A stretch of 64,000 bases of DNA from Actinokineospora globicatena (GTDB lineage Bacteria; Actinomycetota; Actinomycetes; Mycobacteriales; Pseudonocardiaceae), in assembly GCF_024171945.1 (NCBI RefSeq), contig NZ_JAMTCR010000002.1:682001-746000 (forward strand). Direction: 5' to 3'. Position 1 is the first letter of the stretch. Each line of letters begins with the position of its first letter. The position numbers were made by a program, and so were the translations under genes. Positions 47,521 to 57,495 of the stretch are shown piece after piece. The notes beneath the pieces are model-generated. The model was not told where the DNA came from. It saw only the letters and a list, made by a program, of their open reading frames with translations, and ran no database searches.

Positions 47521-47721
47521 GTCCCCATCCTGCGACACCCGAGCCGCGGCTCCCAGCCCGCCCCACCCCTGTCCACAGGCGACACACCGCTGTGTGGCGC
47601 GTTCCCGCAGGTCACGAAGATCATCTGGCGGAGGACCCCCTGCGAGCCAAAGTAGGGCGGCGGGGGGCGCGAGGGTAGGGCTGGTGGTGGGGGTGTGGAT
47701 GGTTGGAGGGGTTGGGGATAA

Positions 47722-48528
47722 CTAGTCGGTGAGGACTACGCGGTGGTGGGTGCCGTCGTGGACGAGTTTGGGGGTGATCTTGACGATGGCGCGGGGGGTG
47801 GCCATGGCGGTGGCGACGGTGGCGGCCTCGTCCAGTTCGGTGAGGGTGACCCAGGTGGGTGGGAGGAGGAGGCGGTCGCCGGACTTCCAGGCGGCCAGAG
47901 CGGAGGCGGGGGTTTGCCAGGTCGCCTCGTCGGCCTCGGTGGTGGCGCCGTCCGGGGTTTGGCCCGGGGGGACGGCGGCGAGGAAGAAGCGGGTGTCGTA
48001 GCGGCGCGGCTCGGCGGCGGGGGTGACCCAGTTGGCCCACGGGCGGAGCAGGTCGGCGCGCAGGACCAGGCCGTGCTCTGCGAGGAACTCGGCGAAGGAG
48101 TACTCGCGGTCGACCAGGTCCTGCCGGGCGGCGTGGAACGGGCGGGTGTCGGACACGACTGAGGTGCCGTCGGTGCCCGCGAGCAGGACGCCGGACTCCT
48201 CGAAGGTCTCCCGGACCGCCGCGCACACCAGGGCCCTGGCCAGGCCCTCGTCGCAGCTGAACCAGTCGGCCCACCAGGCCGGGGGTTCGCCGTGCCAGCG
48301 GATGGACGTGTCGGCGTCGCGCTTGTCGACGCCGCCGCCGGGGAACACCGTCATGCCGCCTGCGAAGGCCATCCCCAGCACCCGGCGGAGCAGGAAGACC
48401 TCCAGGCCCGGGGCACCGTCGCGGACCAGCATCACCGTCGCGGCATCACGGGGGACGGCGGGCGGATCCGGCAGTTCCGCTGGGACGAACCCCTCGGGGA
48501 GGACCAGTTCCTCGGGCAACTCGGGCAC
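47722..48528 (-). CDS. NUDIX hydrolase with long insertion (NUDT19-like)
   Basis: This 268-aa protein has an unusually placed Nudix box. VFPGGG is followed by an insertion of about 35 residues before AAVRETFEESGVLLA, as in NUDT19-type enzymes where the insertion separates the Gly from the REUXEE part. That family includes CoA diphosphatases; the substrate here is unproven. The GTG start is 53 bp from the divergent MBL gene. Confidence 0.85.
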   Translation of the reverse strand: MPELPEELVLPEGFVPAELPDPPAVPRDAATVMLVRDGAPGLEVFLLRRVLGMAFAGGMTVFPGGGVDKRDADTSIRWHGEPPAWWADWFSCDEGLARALVCAAVRETFEESGVLLAGTDGTSVVSDTRPFHAARQDLVDREYSFAEFLAEHGLVLRADLLRPWANWVTPAAEPRRYDTRFFLAAVPPGQTPDGATTEADEATWQTPASALAAWKSGDRLLLPPTWVTLTELDEAATVATAMATPRAIVKITPKLVHDGTHHRVVLTD

Positions 48529-48581
48529 GATCTGACCTTAGCGGGCGACCTCGCCCGACCCGGATCGGAACGGAGCGCCGC

Positions 48582-49373
48582 ATGCCACACCCCGCCTACG
48601 GTGTATCGCGCCAGGTGACGCCGTTCGCCACGGTGCTGCTGGAGGACAACCCGGGCCCGTTGACGCTGGACGGCACGAACACGTGGCTGCTGCGCGCCCC
48701 CGGCTCCACGCACACCGTCGTGGTCGACCCCGGCGAGGCCGACGAGGCGCACCTGGAGCGGGTGCTGGCCGAGTCCGGGGAGATCGCCGCGATCCTGATC
48801 ACCCACCACCACCTCGACCACGTCGGCGGCGCGACCTGGCTCGCGGACCGCGCCAACGCGCCCATCCGGGCGTTCGACCCCACCCTGTGCCGCGACGACG
48901 CCCCCCTACGCGACGGCGACGTCCTCCACCTCGCGGGCCTGGACCTGGAGGTCCTGCACACCCCCGGCCACTCCGCGGACTCGCTCTGCTTCGCGATCGA
49001 CCACGCGGGCACCTCCGCCGTCCTCACCGGCGACACCATCCTGGGCCGCGGCACGACCGTCATCTCACCCCCCGACGGCAAGCTAGGCGCTTACCTGGAC
49101 GCGCTAAGAGGCCTCGCTGACCGCAAACCGGGCACCGCAGTGCTGCCTGGCCACGGTCCAGAGCTTCCAGATCTCGCCACAGTCGCTCAGGACTACCTAG
49201 CCCACCGCGAACAGCGCCTAGACCAGATTCGGTCCGCCCTGGCGCAGATAGGCCCAACGGCGACCCCGCGCCAGATCGTCGAGGTCGTCTACGCCGACGT
49301 CGACCAGTCGCTCTGGGGACCGGCGGAGTGGTCCGTGCAGGCGCAGTTGGAGTACCTGCGCGACCAGGCCTGA
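48582..49373 (+). CDS. MBL-fold metallo-hydrolase (Rv3677c-like)
   Basis: This 263-aa protein has the zinc motif THHHLDHVGG (HxHxDH, about residues 74-83), a downstream TPGHSADSL, TGDTILGRG and LPGHGPE. A C-terminal winged-helix-like tail matches LACTB2/Rv3677c proteins, some of which are RNases. It may be transcribed divergently from the NUDIX gene. A terminator follows. Confidence 0.88.
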   Translation: MPHPAYGVSRQVTPFATVLLEDNPGPLTLDGTNTWLLRAPGSTHTVVVDPGEADEAHLERVLAESGEIAAILITHHHLDHVGGATWLADRANAPIRAFDPTLCRDDAPLRDGDVLHLAGLDLEVLHTPGHSADSLCFAIDHAGTSAVLTGDTILGRGTTVISPPDGKLGAYLDALRGLADRKPGTAVLPGHGPELPDLATVAQDYLAHREQRLDQIRSALAQIGPTATPRQIVEVVYADVDQSLWGPAEWSVQAQLEYLRDQA

Positions 49374-49378
49374 AACGG

Positions 49379-49417
49379 CGGAGACCGCCGGGCCATCAGC
49401 GGCCTCGGCGGTCTCCG
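49379..49417. terminator. Bidirectional terminator between MBL and PBP genes
   Basis: A 12-bp stem (CGGAGACCGCCG with its complement) encloses a 15-nt loop. It lies between the convergent stops of the MBL and PBP genes and can serve both. Confidence 0.75.
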
Positions 49418-49430
49418 GTCGTGGAACTGA

Positions 49431-51926
49431 TCAGGGCACCGGCGGGATGATCGTGAAAGTCGGATCCCCCGGCCTGCCCGGTCCTGGTCGGCCGGGCTGC
49501 CCGCCCCCGTTGTCACCGGGGATCGTCGGATCCGTACCGCCCGGCGGCGGGATGGTCGGGTCGGTCGTGCGCGGCGGCGGCACGTACCCGGTGCTGACCT
49601 GCAGCGTGATCGTCTCGCCTGCCAGCGCGGCGCCCCGGGGCGACTGCCCGACGACGGTGCCCTTCTTGCGGGCGTCGTTGCGGTCCTTGACGACGACCTT
49701 GTACCCCGCCTCCTGCAGGACCCTGGTCGCTTCCTCCTGGCTGAGGTTGATCACGTCGGGGACCTTGATCTCCGGGCCGCCGTCGACGTAGCGCGGGTCG
49801 ACCTGGGGCAGATCAGCCCTGGGCAGGCCCTCCATGTAGCGCTTCATCATCGCGAACCAGGTGCGCGCGGGCACCTTGCCGCCGTAGATGTTGCCGCCGG
49901 TGCCGCACAGCCGCGGTGGGTCGTAGTCGCAGATGCCCTGCGGCTTGGGGCTGTCGTTGAAGGTCAGCACCGCCGCCGCGTACTGGGGGGTGGCGCCGAC
50001 GAAGCCCGCCGACTTGTGCTCCTGGGTGGTGCCGGTCTTGCCCATCATCGGCCGGTCCCAGCCGACCGCCTGGGCGGCGGCGCGCGAGGTGCCACCGGCC
50101 AGGGTGTCGTCCTTGGACAGGCCGGTGGCCAGCGTGTTCGCCAGTGGCTCGGCGACCGCCTGCTCGCAGGGCTGCTCGTTGACGTCGACCTTCTTGCCGT
50201 TGCGGTCGAGCACCTCGACCAGCGGCGACGGCGGGCACCAGACCCCGCCGCTGACCAGGGTCGCGGCCACGTTCGCCAGCTCGAGGGTGCTCACCGGGCC
50301 GGGCCCGAGGGTGAACGACGCCTTGCCCGCGCTGTTGCCGCTCGGCTTGAAGAAGTCGCTCTGGCTGAGCCGGTACTCGGCCTCGGTGCGGCTGGGGTCC
50401 GGGTCGACGCCGCCCATGCTGGAGGCCATCGTGTCGCGCAGCCCGAGCCTGCTGGCCATGTCGACGACCGGGGCCATCCCGATGCGCTCCTCGAGCTGGA
50501 CGAACGCCGTGTTCGGGGAGGTCGCCAGCGCGTCGGTGAGCAGCATCTTGTCGCTGTAGTTGCCCGCGTTCTTCAGGCAGTAGAGCCTGGTGTCGCCGTC
50601 GTTGGGCGCCGGGGTGCGCGGGCAGGTCTTGCCGCCGCCGGTGAAGACGTTGGAGGTGAAGGTGCCGGGCACGTCCACCATGTTGTTGATGCCGCCGCCC
50701 TTCTCCAGGTAGGCCGCGGCGGTGAAGATCTTGAAGATGGAGCCCGCGCCGAACTTGTTGGCGATCCGGCTCGGCAGGCCGTAGGTGGTCTGGCCCGCGC
50801 CCGCGTTGAGGCCGTAGTCGCGGTTGGCGACCAGGGCGAGCACCTGGTGGCGCTCCTTGCCCGGGGCGATCACGGCCATGGTGTTCGCGATGCCCGGCTG
50901 CGTCTTGGGCACCTCGCCCTCGACCGCCTCCTTGGCCAACTGGGTGGCGCGCGCGTCGAAGCTGGTCTTGATCGTGTAGCCGCCGGTCTTGATCTGGTCC
51001 TCGGTGAACCCGAGCTTGGCCAGGTACTCGAACACGTACTGGCAGTAGAACCCGTACTGCGGGCCCGCGCCGACGCAGTTCGCGGCGGGCTTCTTGTGCG
51101 AGGGCAGCGTGCCAAGCGGTTCCTTCTTGGCCGCCTCGGCCGCGTCCGGGGACAACTTCTGGTTCTCGACCATCTTGTCGATCACGAAGTTGCGCCGCTG
51201 CAGCGTCTCGGCGGGCTTGCGCCAGGGGTTGTAGAGCACCGGGTTGTTCACCGCGCCCGCGAGCAGCGCCGCCTGGGCGACGGTCAGCTTGTCCGGGGTG
51301 GTGTCGAAGTACGCGCTGGCCGCGGCGCCGATGCCGTAGACCTCGTAGGCGAACTCGACCACGTTGAGGTACCCGGTGAGGATCTCCTCCTTGCTCATCT
51401 TCTGCTCGAGCTGGATGGCGATCCGCGCCTCGCGCAGCTTGCGCGCGATGGTCTGCTCCTGGGCCTTGCTCTGCTCGGTCTTGTTGTCCCGGTTGACCAC
51501 GTTGATCAAGTAGTTCTTGACGTACTGCTGGGTCAGCGTGGACGCGCCCTGGGTGTCGCTGCCGGTCTGGTTGGAGATCGCGGCGCGGATGGTGCCCTTC
51601 CAGTCCACGCCGTGGTGCTCGTAGAACCGGCGGTCCTCGACCGAGATCAGCGCCGCCTTCATCGTCGGCGAGATCTGCTCCGCGGTGACCGGGATGCGGT
51701 ACTGGTCGTAGAGCGAGGCGATCGGGGCGCCCGCGCTGTCGGTGATCGTGGTGATCAGCGGCTGCGGCGTGGACACCAGGTCTGCCGAGACGCTGTCGAT
51801 CGTGTCACTCGCCCGGTTGGACGCCACCCCGAGGGCGCCGACGATCGGGAACATCATCCCGGCCACGAGCACCCCCGCGAGCAGGCAGAGGCCGAGCAGT
51901 TTCAACAGGCTGTCTCCCACACGCAC
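49431..51926 (-). CDS. Class A penicillin-binding protein with PASTA domain (PonA2-like)
   Basis: This 831-aa bifunctional cell-wall synthase has one N-terminal membrane helix and a GT51 glycosyltransferase with the catalytic Glu in VEDRRFYEHHG (about residue 97) and GASTLTQQYVKN. The transpeptidase has SxxK as SIFK (about 395), SPN (about 475) and KTG as GKTGTT (about 628). One PASTA domain (about 715-780) and a Pro/Gly-rich tail follow. It builds peptidoglycan outside the membrane. It is divergent from the whiB gene, as ponA2 is next to whiB4 in mycobacteria. Confidence 0.95.
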   Translation of the reverse strand: MRVGDSLLKLLGLCLLAGVLVAGMMFPIVGALGVASNRASDTIDSVSADLVSTPQPLITTITDSAGAPIASLYDQYRIPVTAEQISPTMKAALISVEDRRFYEHHGVDWKGTIRAAISNQTGSDTQGASTLTQQYVKNYLINVVNRDNKTEQSKAQEQTIARKLREARIAIQLEQKMSKEEILTGYLNVVEFAYEVYGIGAAASAYFDTTPDKLTVAQAALLAGAVNNPVLYNPWRKPAETLQRRNFVIDKMVENQKLSPDAAEAAKKEPLGTLPSHKKPAANCVGAGPQYGFYCQYVFEYLAKLGFTEDQIKTGGYTIKTSFDARATQLAKEAVEGEVPKTQPGIANTMAVIAPGKERHQVLALVANRDYGLNAGAGQTTYGLPSRIANKFGAGSIFKIFTAAAYLEKGGGINNMVDVPGTFTSNVFTGGGKTCPRTPAPNDGDTRLYCLKNAGNYSDKMLLTDALATSPNTAFVQLEERIGMAPVVDMASRLGLRDTMASSMGGVDPDPSRTEAEYRLSQSDFFKPSGNSAGKASFTLGPGPVSTLELANVAATLVSGGVWCPPSPLVEVLDRNGKKVDVNEQPCEQAVAEPLANTLATGLSKDDTLAGGTSRAAAQAVGWDRPMMGKTGTTQEHKSAGFVGATPQYAAAVLTFNDSPKPQGICDYDPPRLCGTGGNIYGGKVPARTWFAMMKRYMEGLPRADLPQVDPRYVDGGPEIKVPDVINLSQEEATRVLQEAGYKVVVKDRNDARKKGTVVGQSPRGAALAGETITLQVSTGYVPPPRTTDPTIPPPGGTDPTIPGDNGGGQPGRPGPGRPGDPTFTIIPPVP

Positions 51927-52179
51927 GAGGACCAGCGTACGCGTGACCCGGTCGGACCACCGTCAAACCGTCACGCCACGCGCCGCTCGAACGACACCAC
52001 CTGGCGTATTGACTTTCTGTAACGCCTGACGCCATTGCCGTACTCGATGGAACCGGGACCCGGTAAAGTTCGTCAACGTCTCACGACAGCGCCGAACAGG
52101 TCCCGCAGGTGGAGCTGGAAGGCACCGGTACCGGGGGGTATCGGGTTTCAGGGTCGCGACGACGACAGGGGTGGGGGAT

Positions 52180-52494
52180 ATGCATCTCGAAACTCAAGCG
52201 CAGGCCGACTGGCGTGTCCGGGCCACGTGCCGGGACGAGGACCCCGACGGGCTCTTCGTCCGGGGTGCGGAGCAGCGCAAGGCCAAGATGGTCTGCATCG
52301 CGTGCCCGGTCCGCACCGAGTGCCTCTCCGAGGCGCTGGACAACCGGATCGAGTTCGGCGTGTGGGGCGGTATGACCGAGCGGGAGCGCCGAGCGCTGCT
52401 GCGCCGCAGGCCAGAGGTGGTCTCGTGGCGCGAGCTGCTCGACGACGCCCGCCGCAGGCACAGCTACGACGACGTCGACGCCGCGGTCGGCTGA
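52180..52494 (+). CDS. WhiB-family iron-sulfur regulator (WhiB4-like)
   Basis: This 104-aa protein has the four cluster ligands: C in ATCRDEDPDGLF, the pair in VCIACPVRTEC and the last in that segment. The turn GVWGGMTERERR and the basic RRRPEV follow. It binds a 4Fe-4S cluster and is a redox-responsive regulator. The position next to the PBP and ArsA-like ATPases supports WhiB4, whose M. tuberculosis member responds to oxygen and oxidants. ATG 52180 is used; an in-frame GTG lies three codons before. Confidence 0.92.
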   Translation: MHLETQAQADWRVRATCRDEDPDGLFVRGAEQRKAKMVCIACPVRTECLSEALDNRIEFGVWGGMTERERRALLRRRPEVVSWRELLDDARRRHSYDDVDAAVG

Positions 52495-52631
52495 GCGACC
52501 GCTGACCGACCACCGCGCAGGCCACGGGCAGGTGCGGTAGGCCGACTCGCCCGCCGAGGGCCCGACCTGACGCGGGCCGTCGGTTTGCCGGTCGGCGTTC
52601 GCCAAAGCGATCGTTGTGCGGTGTCGTCGAG

Positions 52632-52705
52632 GAATTCGCCGGACAGATCATGGACAGTTCCGGTGTGGCAACCGCCGGGGGGTTGTTGCCACACCGGGCG
52701 AATTC
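52632..52705. terminator. Nested terminator hairpin after whiB
   Basis: An outer repeat GAATTCGCC/GGCGAATTC (52632-52640 and 52697-52705) encloses an inner 13-bp stem (52660-52697) ending GGTGTGGCAAC with its complement. It separates the convergent whiB and ATPase genes and may end both transcripts. Confidence 0.6.
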
Positions 52706-52733
52706 CGTGAATGGCCCTCGGATCCAGTGGTGA

Positions 52734-53855
52734 TCAGTTACCGGCGAGCTGCGCGCCGATCTCGCGCAGGCCCGCTAGGTCGTGCACATCGGCGGCCAAG
52801 GCGGGTACGTGCGCGATCGCGACGGCCGGGTGTGCTTTCGTGAATCGGGCGATCAACCGGCGCTCGCGCTGGGCCAGGGCGACCCGGTCGGCGTGCAGGC
52901 GCAGCACGGCGGCGGCCAGCGGCGCGGCGCCGGCCGCCTCCAGGTTCTCCGCCGCCCCGAGCGCCTTGGCCGCCGGGAGCGCGGCCAGCACCGGGTGGGT
53001 GCGGTTGACCACCAGCCCGGCCAGCGGCATCTCCTCCTCGGCCAGCCGCTCGACGAAGTAGCTGGCCTCGCGCAGCGCGTCCGGCTCCGGGGCGGCGACC
53101 ACGACGAACGCGGTCCCGCTCGAGCGCAGCAGCTCGTAGGTGCGGCGGGCGCGCTCGCGGAAGCCGCCGAACATGCCGTCGAAGGCCTGCACGAACGCCG
53201 ACGCGTCGGCCAGCATCTGGCCGCCGACGATGGTGGACACGGCCTTGGCGAACAGGCCGAACCCGGCGCTGACCACCTTGCGGATGCCCCAGCCGCTGGC
53301 ACGGGCAGGCGCGGTCAGCAGCTTGAGCATCCGGCCGTCGAGCGCGGTGGACAGCCGCTGCGGGGCGTCGAGGAAGTCCAGCGCGGAGCGCGACGGCGGG
53401 GTGTCGACCACGATCAGGTCCCAGCTGCCCTCGGTGGCGAGCTGGCCGAGCTTCTCCATCGCCATGTACTCCTGGGTGCCGGAGAACGACGACGAGATGG
53501 TCCGGTAGAACGGGTTGGCCAACACCTCCTCGGCCCGCTTCGGCCCCGCGTGCGCCAGCACCATGTCGTCGAACGTGCGGCGCATGTCGAGCATCATCGC
53601 GCTGAGGGAACCCTTGGGCTCGAAGCCCGCGACGTGGACGTCCCTGGGCACGTTGCCCAGCTCGGCCAGCCCTAGAGCCTGCGCGAGGCGGCGGGCCGGG
53701 TCGATGGTGAGTACGACGGTCGCGCGCCCGCGCTCGGCAGCCCTAACGGCGATGGACGCCGCTGTCGTGGTCTTACCGACGCCGCCGGAGCCGCAGCAGA
53801 CGATGACGCGGGTGTCGGGGTCATCGATGAGGGAGTCGACATCGAGGGTGCTCAT
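52734..53855 (-). CDS. ArsA/GET3-family ATPase, second subunit (Rv3680-like)
   Basis: This 373-aa P-loop ATPase has Walker [14 protein letters not shown] (about residues 22-34), the switch [11 protein letters not shown] and [12 protein letters not shown]. It pairs with the upstream ArsA-like protein with which it overlaps (ATGA). In mycobacteria the pair Rv3679-Rv3680 is a GET-like anion ATPase complex linked to glycerol and methylglyoxal tolerance. The CxxC of eukaryotic GET3 is absent. Confidence 0.9.
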   Translation of the reverse strand: MSTLDVDSLIDDPDTRVIVCCGSGGVGKTTTAASIAVRAAERGRATVVLTIDPARRLAQALGLAELGNVPRDVHVAGFEPKGSLSAMMLDMRRTFDDMVLAHAGPKRAEEVLANPFYRTISSSFSGTQEYMAMEKLGQLATEGSWDLIVVDTPPSRSALDFLDAPQRLSTALDGRMLKLLTAPARASGWGIRKVVSAGFGLFAKAVSTIVGGQMLADASAFVQAFDGMFGGFRERARRTYELLRSSGTAFVVVAAPEPDALREASYFVERLAEEEMPLAGLVVNRTHPVLAALPAAKALGAAENLEAAGAAPLAAAVLRLHADRVALAQRERRLIARFTKAHPAVAIAHVPALAADVHDLAGLREIGAQLAGN

Positions 53856-54856
53856 CGGACTCCCTGGTCCACTAGGACCTCGGCCAGCTCATAGAGCGTG
53901 CCCACGTCGATGCCGTCCACCTGCTCCGGTAGCTCTACCGCTGGCAGGTCGATCTCGGCCAACTGCTCACGTGCGCGCTGCTCGGCCTGTACGCGAATCG
54001 CGTGCTCCACGGTCTCCTCAACCAAACCGTCCAAGTCCTCCTCGGACAGTGCGAGCCCGGCCGCCTGTAGTCCCGCGCGGACTCTCGACGCGTCGACCCT
54101 GCCGTCGGCGGCAGCGGTAACGGAGCGGGCGGGCAGGCGGGGTGGCCGGACCCGGTTGAGCAGGATCGCGCCCGGACGCAGGTCAGCGCCATCGAGTTCC
54201 TCGACGGCCTCGATGGTCTCGCGCACCGGCATCTCCTCCAGGAGGGTCACCAGGTGCACGGCGGTGTCACCGGAGTGCAGCAGCCGCACGACGCCGTCGC
54301 TCTGGCCCTTGATCGGCCCGACCTTCGCCAGGTCGGCCATCGCCTTGGTGACGTCGAGGAACTTGACGATCCGACCGGTCGGCGGCGCGTCGACCACCAC
54401 CGCGTCGTACACGTGCCTGCCGCTGTCGTCGGTGCGCGTCACGCACTCCTTGATCTTCCCGGTGAGCAGCACGTCCCGCAGGCCCGGCGCCAGCGTGGTG
54501 GCGAACTCGATCGCGCCCATCTTGCGCAGCGTGCGACCGGCGAACCCGAGGCTGTAGAACATCGACAGGTACTCCAGCAGCGCCGCCTCCACGTCCACGT
54601 GCAGCGCCCGGACCTCACCGCCACCGGGGGCGGAGGCCACCTTCTCCTCGGAGTAGGGCAGCGGCTGGGTGTCGAACAGCGCGGCGATGCCCTGCCTGCC
54701 CTCGACCTCCACCAGCAGCACCCGCTTGCCGCCGGTGGCCAGCGCCAGCGCGAGCGCGCCAGCGACGGTCGACTTGCCGGTCCCGCCCTTGCCGGTCACC
54801 ACGTGCAACCTGGCTCGCGCGATCTGCTCGGTCCAGCCGACGACGGGGGTGGTCAC
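53852..54856 (-). CDS. ArsA/GET3-family ATPase, first subunit (Rv3679-like)
   Basis: This 334-aa protein has Walker [14 protein letters not shown] (about residues 21-33) and [15 protein letters not shown]. It is the partner of the next gene, and both probably form a heteromeric ATPase. It starts with GTG and its TGA overlaps the next ATG. No arsenic genes are near, so arsenite export is not suggested. Confidence 0.9.
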   Translation of the reverse strand: MTTPVVGWTEQIARARLHVVTGKGGTGKSTVAGALALALATGGKRVLLVEVEGRQGIAALFDTQPLPYSEEKVASAPGGGEVRALHVDVEAALLEYLSMFYSLGFAGRTLRKMGAIEFATTLAPGLRDVLLTGKIKECVTRTDDSGRHVYDAVVVDAPPTGRIVKFLDVTKAMADLAKVGPIKGQSDGVVRLLHSGDTAVHLVTLLEEMPVRETIEAVEELDGADLRPGAILLNRVRPPRLPARSVTAAADGRVDASRVRAGLQAAGLALSEEDLDGLVEETVEHAIRVQAEQRAREQLAEIDLPAVELPEQVDGIDVGTLYELAEVLVDQGVR

Positions 54857-54920
54857 CGATTCAGCGTAAATGCCCGGTTACCCCGAGCGCCCCCCGAGTA
54901 CCGGGTGATCAGCGCCGCTT

Positions 54921-55169
54921 TCAACCCACCAGGAGCAGCACGGAGGCGACCACGCCGACCACCACGACCGCGACCCAGGCGATCCCAGCGGGCAGGACGG
55001 TGATGGTCACCACACACAGCACCAGCAGGGCCGTGAACGCGATCGCACCGGAGATGGCGACCGTGCTCGACCGGCCGCTGCGGTCGCGCACCTTGGCCAT
55101 CGTCAGCAGCACCAGCACCACGCCGCCGCCCCCGAGCAGCGCGGTGGCGATGATCCGCCAGGACTCCAT
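54921..55169 (-). CDS. Small two- or three-helix membrane protein
   Basis: This 82-aa protein is mostly hydrophobic, with helices at about residues 5-22, 37-55 and 58-80. ATG 55169 begins directly with the first helix (MESWRIIATALLG). It is read in the same direction as the ATPase pair, 64 bp upstream of it. The function is unknown. Confidence 0.75.
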   Translation of the reverse strand: MESWRIIATALLGGGGVVLVLLTMAKVRDRSGRSSTVAISGAIAFTALLVLCVVTITVLPAGIAWVAVVVVGVVASVLLLVG

Positions 55170-55299
55170 GGTCGAACCGTAGCCGACCGGCGGTGATCCA
55201 CAGGTCGACGCGGGGTTCCGGTCGGGGCGGCAACGACTAGGGTGGGCCGCGATCTGGTCGGTCGACCGGATCGTCCTGCGACGAGGTGAGGGACCGGCG

Positions 55300-55467
55300 T
55301 TGGCTGAGTTGACCAAGTGGGAGTACGCCACCGTGCCGCTGCTGATCCACGCGACCAAGCAGATCCTCGACCAGTGGGGCGAGGACGGCTGGGAGCTGGT
55401 CTCCGTGCTGCCCGGGCCGACCGGCGAGCAGCTGGTGGCCTACCTCAAGCGCCCGAGGGGTGCCTGA
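55300..55467 (+). CDS. DUF4177 protein
   Basis: This 55-aa protein starts at TTG 55300, about 8 nt after AGGG, and reads LAELTKWEYATVPLLIH followed by DQWGEDGWELVSVLP. The KWEY...GWELV pattern is the DUF4177 signature. Its TGA shares a base with the RidA start (TGATG), so translation is coupled. It is small enough to be missed by automatic calling. Confidence 0.83.
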   Translation: MAELTKWEYATVPLLIHATKQILDQWGEDGWELVSVLPGPTGEQLVAYLKRPRGA

Positions 55468-55922
55468 TGACCTGGAGCGCGCGCCTCGCCGAACTCGGCG
55501 TCGAGCTTCCCCCGGTCGTCGCCCCGATCGGGTCCTACGTGCCCGCCATCCGGTCCGGCTCGCTGGTCTACACGGCCGGGCAACTGCCGGTCGTCGACGG
55601 TGAGGTCCTGGCGACCGGCAAGGTCGGCGCCGAGGTGAGCCCCGAGGAGGCGCAGGGCCTGGCCAAGGTCGCCGCCCTCAACGCGCTCGCCGCCGTGCAC
55701 GACCTGGTCGGGCTGGACACCGTGGTGCGCGTGGTGAAGGTCGTCGGCTACGTCGCGTCCGCGGAGGGCTTCACCGGTCAGCCGGTCGTGCTCAACGGCG
55801 CGTCCGACTTCCTCGGTGAGGTCTTCGGCGACGCGGGCCAGCACGTGCGGTCCGCGGTCGGCGTGAGCGAGCTGCCGCGCGGCGTGCCGGTGGAGGTCGA
55901 GCTGGTCGTGGAGGTCGCGTGA
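55467..55922 (+). CDS. RidA-family protein (Rv3678c-like)
   Basis: This 151-aa protein has the YjgF/RidA core: YTAGQLPVVDG, TGKVGAEVSPEEAQ and GRPVEVELV-like GVPVEVELVVEVA. The catalytic Arg of RidA (usually in R.CV or IRV near the C-end) is not clear here, as in the wider family. It may deaminate reactive enamine/imine intermediates. It is coupled with the DUF4177 gene upstream and overlaps the next gene by 4 bases. Confidence 0.85.
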   Translation: MTWSARLAELGVELPPVVAPIGSYVPAIRSGSLVYTAGQLPVVDGEVLATGKVGAEVSPEEAQGLAKVAALNALAAVHDLVGLDTVVRVVKVVGYVASAEGFTGQPVVLNGASDFLGEVFGDAGQHVRSAVGVSELPRGVPVEVELVVEVA

Positions 55923-56509
55923 GCGCCCACGAACTGCTGCTGCGGCTCGCCGGGCGGCTCAGCGACCGCCAGCTGTGGCGCTTCCGCGACTGGCTGGCCG
56001 CCGACGCGGTCGACGCCGTCGCCAGGTCGCTGCCGCTGACCCTGCTGCGGGAGCGGGTGGCGATCACCCCCGAGGAGTACCGGCTCGCCGTCGGCGCCCT
56101 GATGAGCCACGGCGCGGACGCCGAGAAGCTCAACGCGCTCGCGTGGGTGGACGAAATCGCCGAACTCGACTACACCTTCTCCGCAGAGTCGCCCGAATGG
56201 GTGAGCATGGGTGACTCGGTGGCCGTGGTGCTCAGCGCGATGCTGCGTGGTCGACCTGAGGTGGTCGAGGCGCGGTCGAGCTGGCGCCGGGGCCGCGCGG
56301 CGGGATCGGTGTCGCGGGTGGTGCTGGTCACCACAACCGGGGACGCGCCGAAGCTGACCGGGGAGCTGCAGCGGGTGCTGCGCGCCCTGGGCACCTACGA
56401 GCCCGCCGTCGAGGTGCTGCCGAGCGGCACCGAGCTGCCCAGGTACCACCGGGCCGCGTTAGCGGCCTCGGAACCGCTGGTCGCCGAGGGCCACCTGGTT
56501 CCCAGCTAG
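55919..56509 (+). CDS. Actinobacterial protein of unknown function, paralog A
   Basis: This 196-aa protein starts with GTG, overlapping the RidA stop (GTGA). The N-terminal ELLLRLAGRLSDRQLWRFRDW aligns by eye with the next gene's DLLLVFAGRLDDDALADARE, and both end with a related LTGEL.....VEVL..GTELP.YH stretch. So the two are paralogs. No known enzyme motif is seen. Confidence 0.75.
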   Translation: MSAHELLLRLAGRLSDRQLWRFRDWLAADAVDAVARSLPLTLLRERVAITPEEYRLAVGALMSHGADAEKLNALAWVDEIAELDYTFSAESPEWVSMGDSVAVVLSAMLRGRPEVVEARSSWRRGRAAGSVSRVVLVTTTGDAPKLTGELQRVLRALGTYEPAVEVLPSGTELPRYHRAALAASEPLVAEGHLVPS

Positions 56510-56532
56510 GCACGAGTGGGAGGGGTCAGAAC

Positions 56533-57441
56533 GTGACGCAGGTCTCGCCAGGCAAGGGTTCGTGGGCGGGGGTAGCGCTACCGGTCCGGGTGCACGACCT
56601 CCTGCTGGTCTTCGCGGGCAGGCTCGACGACGACGCGCTCGCCGACGCCAGGGAACTGCTCGCCTCCGCCGAGGTCGACCGCGCCCTCGAGCTGATCGCG
56701 GGCTGCCTGGTCGCCGGTCCGGTGGGGGTGAGCAAGGGCGAGCGCGACGAACTGCTGTCGCTGTTCGACGCCGCCAACGCCGACCCGGCCGTGGTCCAGC
56801 GGCTGCGGCTGGTCGAACCCGAGCTGATGACCCGCCACCGCTTCGGTGCGGGCAAGGTCGACGGGATCGGCGCGGAGCAGGGCGTCTCCGACGCCATCAA
56901 CCGCGTCCTCGACGCCCTCCCCGACATCCGCGCCGTGTGGGCCGTCTGGCGCCTCACCCCCGCGGGCGCCGCGACCGGCGCCGTCCCGCACCGGGTGGTC
57001 CTCATCGGCGTCGGCCCCACGGGCTCCGCCGCCGCCACCGCCTACCGCGTCGAACACACCCTCCGCCGCGCAGGCCTCACCGCCTCAGTAGAAGTCCTCC
57101 GCGACGGCACAGAACCAACCGACTACCACCACACGGCGATGCGCTACGCCACCGAGGTCCAGATCCCCCGCACCCCACCCGCCGTGGTCGCCAAAGTCGT
57201 CACCAAACCCGAACCCTGGGTCACCGAAGAACCGGCCGACGACTCCCTCAACGACCAAGAACTAGGCCTCCTGCGCCAACTCCAAGAAGAACTCGCCCGC
57301 CGCGAAAACACCGACCCCACCCAACCCGACTGGCAAACCGAACTAGGCACCGCCGACCCCCAGTCCTTCGACTGGCACGAGGCCAACAGCTCCACCATGG
57401 TCAACGGCATGCCGTTGCAGCCACCGGACAACCGGACCTAA
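56533..57441 (+). CDS. Actinobacterial protein of unknown function, paralog B
   Basis: This 302-aa protein is a longer paralog of the preceding gene. It adds a hydrophilic C-terminal extension of about 90 residues rich in Pro, Glu, Asp and Gln (ELGLLRQLQEELARRENTDP) that is probably disordered. The core holds VWAVWRLTPAG and PHRVVLIGVGPTG. It lies 23 bp downstream of paralog A and is probably co-transcribed. The function is unknown. Confidence 0.76.
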   Translation: MTQVSPGKGSWAGVALPVRVHDLLLVFAGRLDDDALADARELLASAEVDRALELIAGCLVAGPVGVSKGERDELLSLFDAANADPAVVQRLRLVEPELMTRHRFGAGKVDGIGAEQGVSDAINRVLDALPDIRAVWAVWRLTPAGAATGAVPHRVVLIGVGPTGSAAATAYRVEHTLRRAGLTASVEVLRDGTEPTDYHHTAMRYATEVQIPRTPPAVVAKVVTKPEPWVTEEPADDSLNDQELGLLRQLQEELARRENTDPTQPDWQTELGTADPQSFDWHEANSSTMVNGMPLQPPDNRT

Positions 57442-57495
57442 CGCCCCCGGGGCCTGCGTGCCGCAGGCCCCACCGGGCCTTTCCCCGGTTGCCTG

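Noticed and set aside
50016-52022. Plus-strand 668-codon frame opposite the PBP gene
   Set aside because: Low-complexity antisense translation; the PBP frame has all catalytic motifs.
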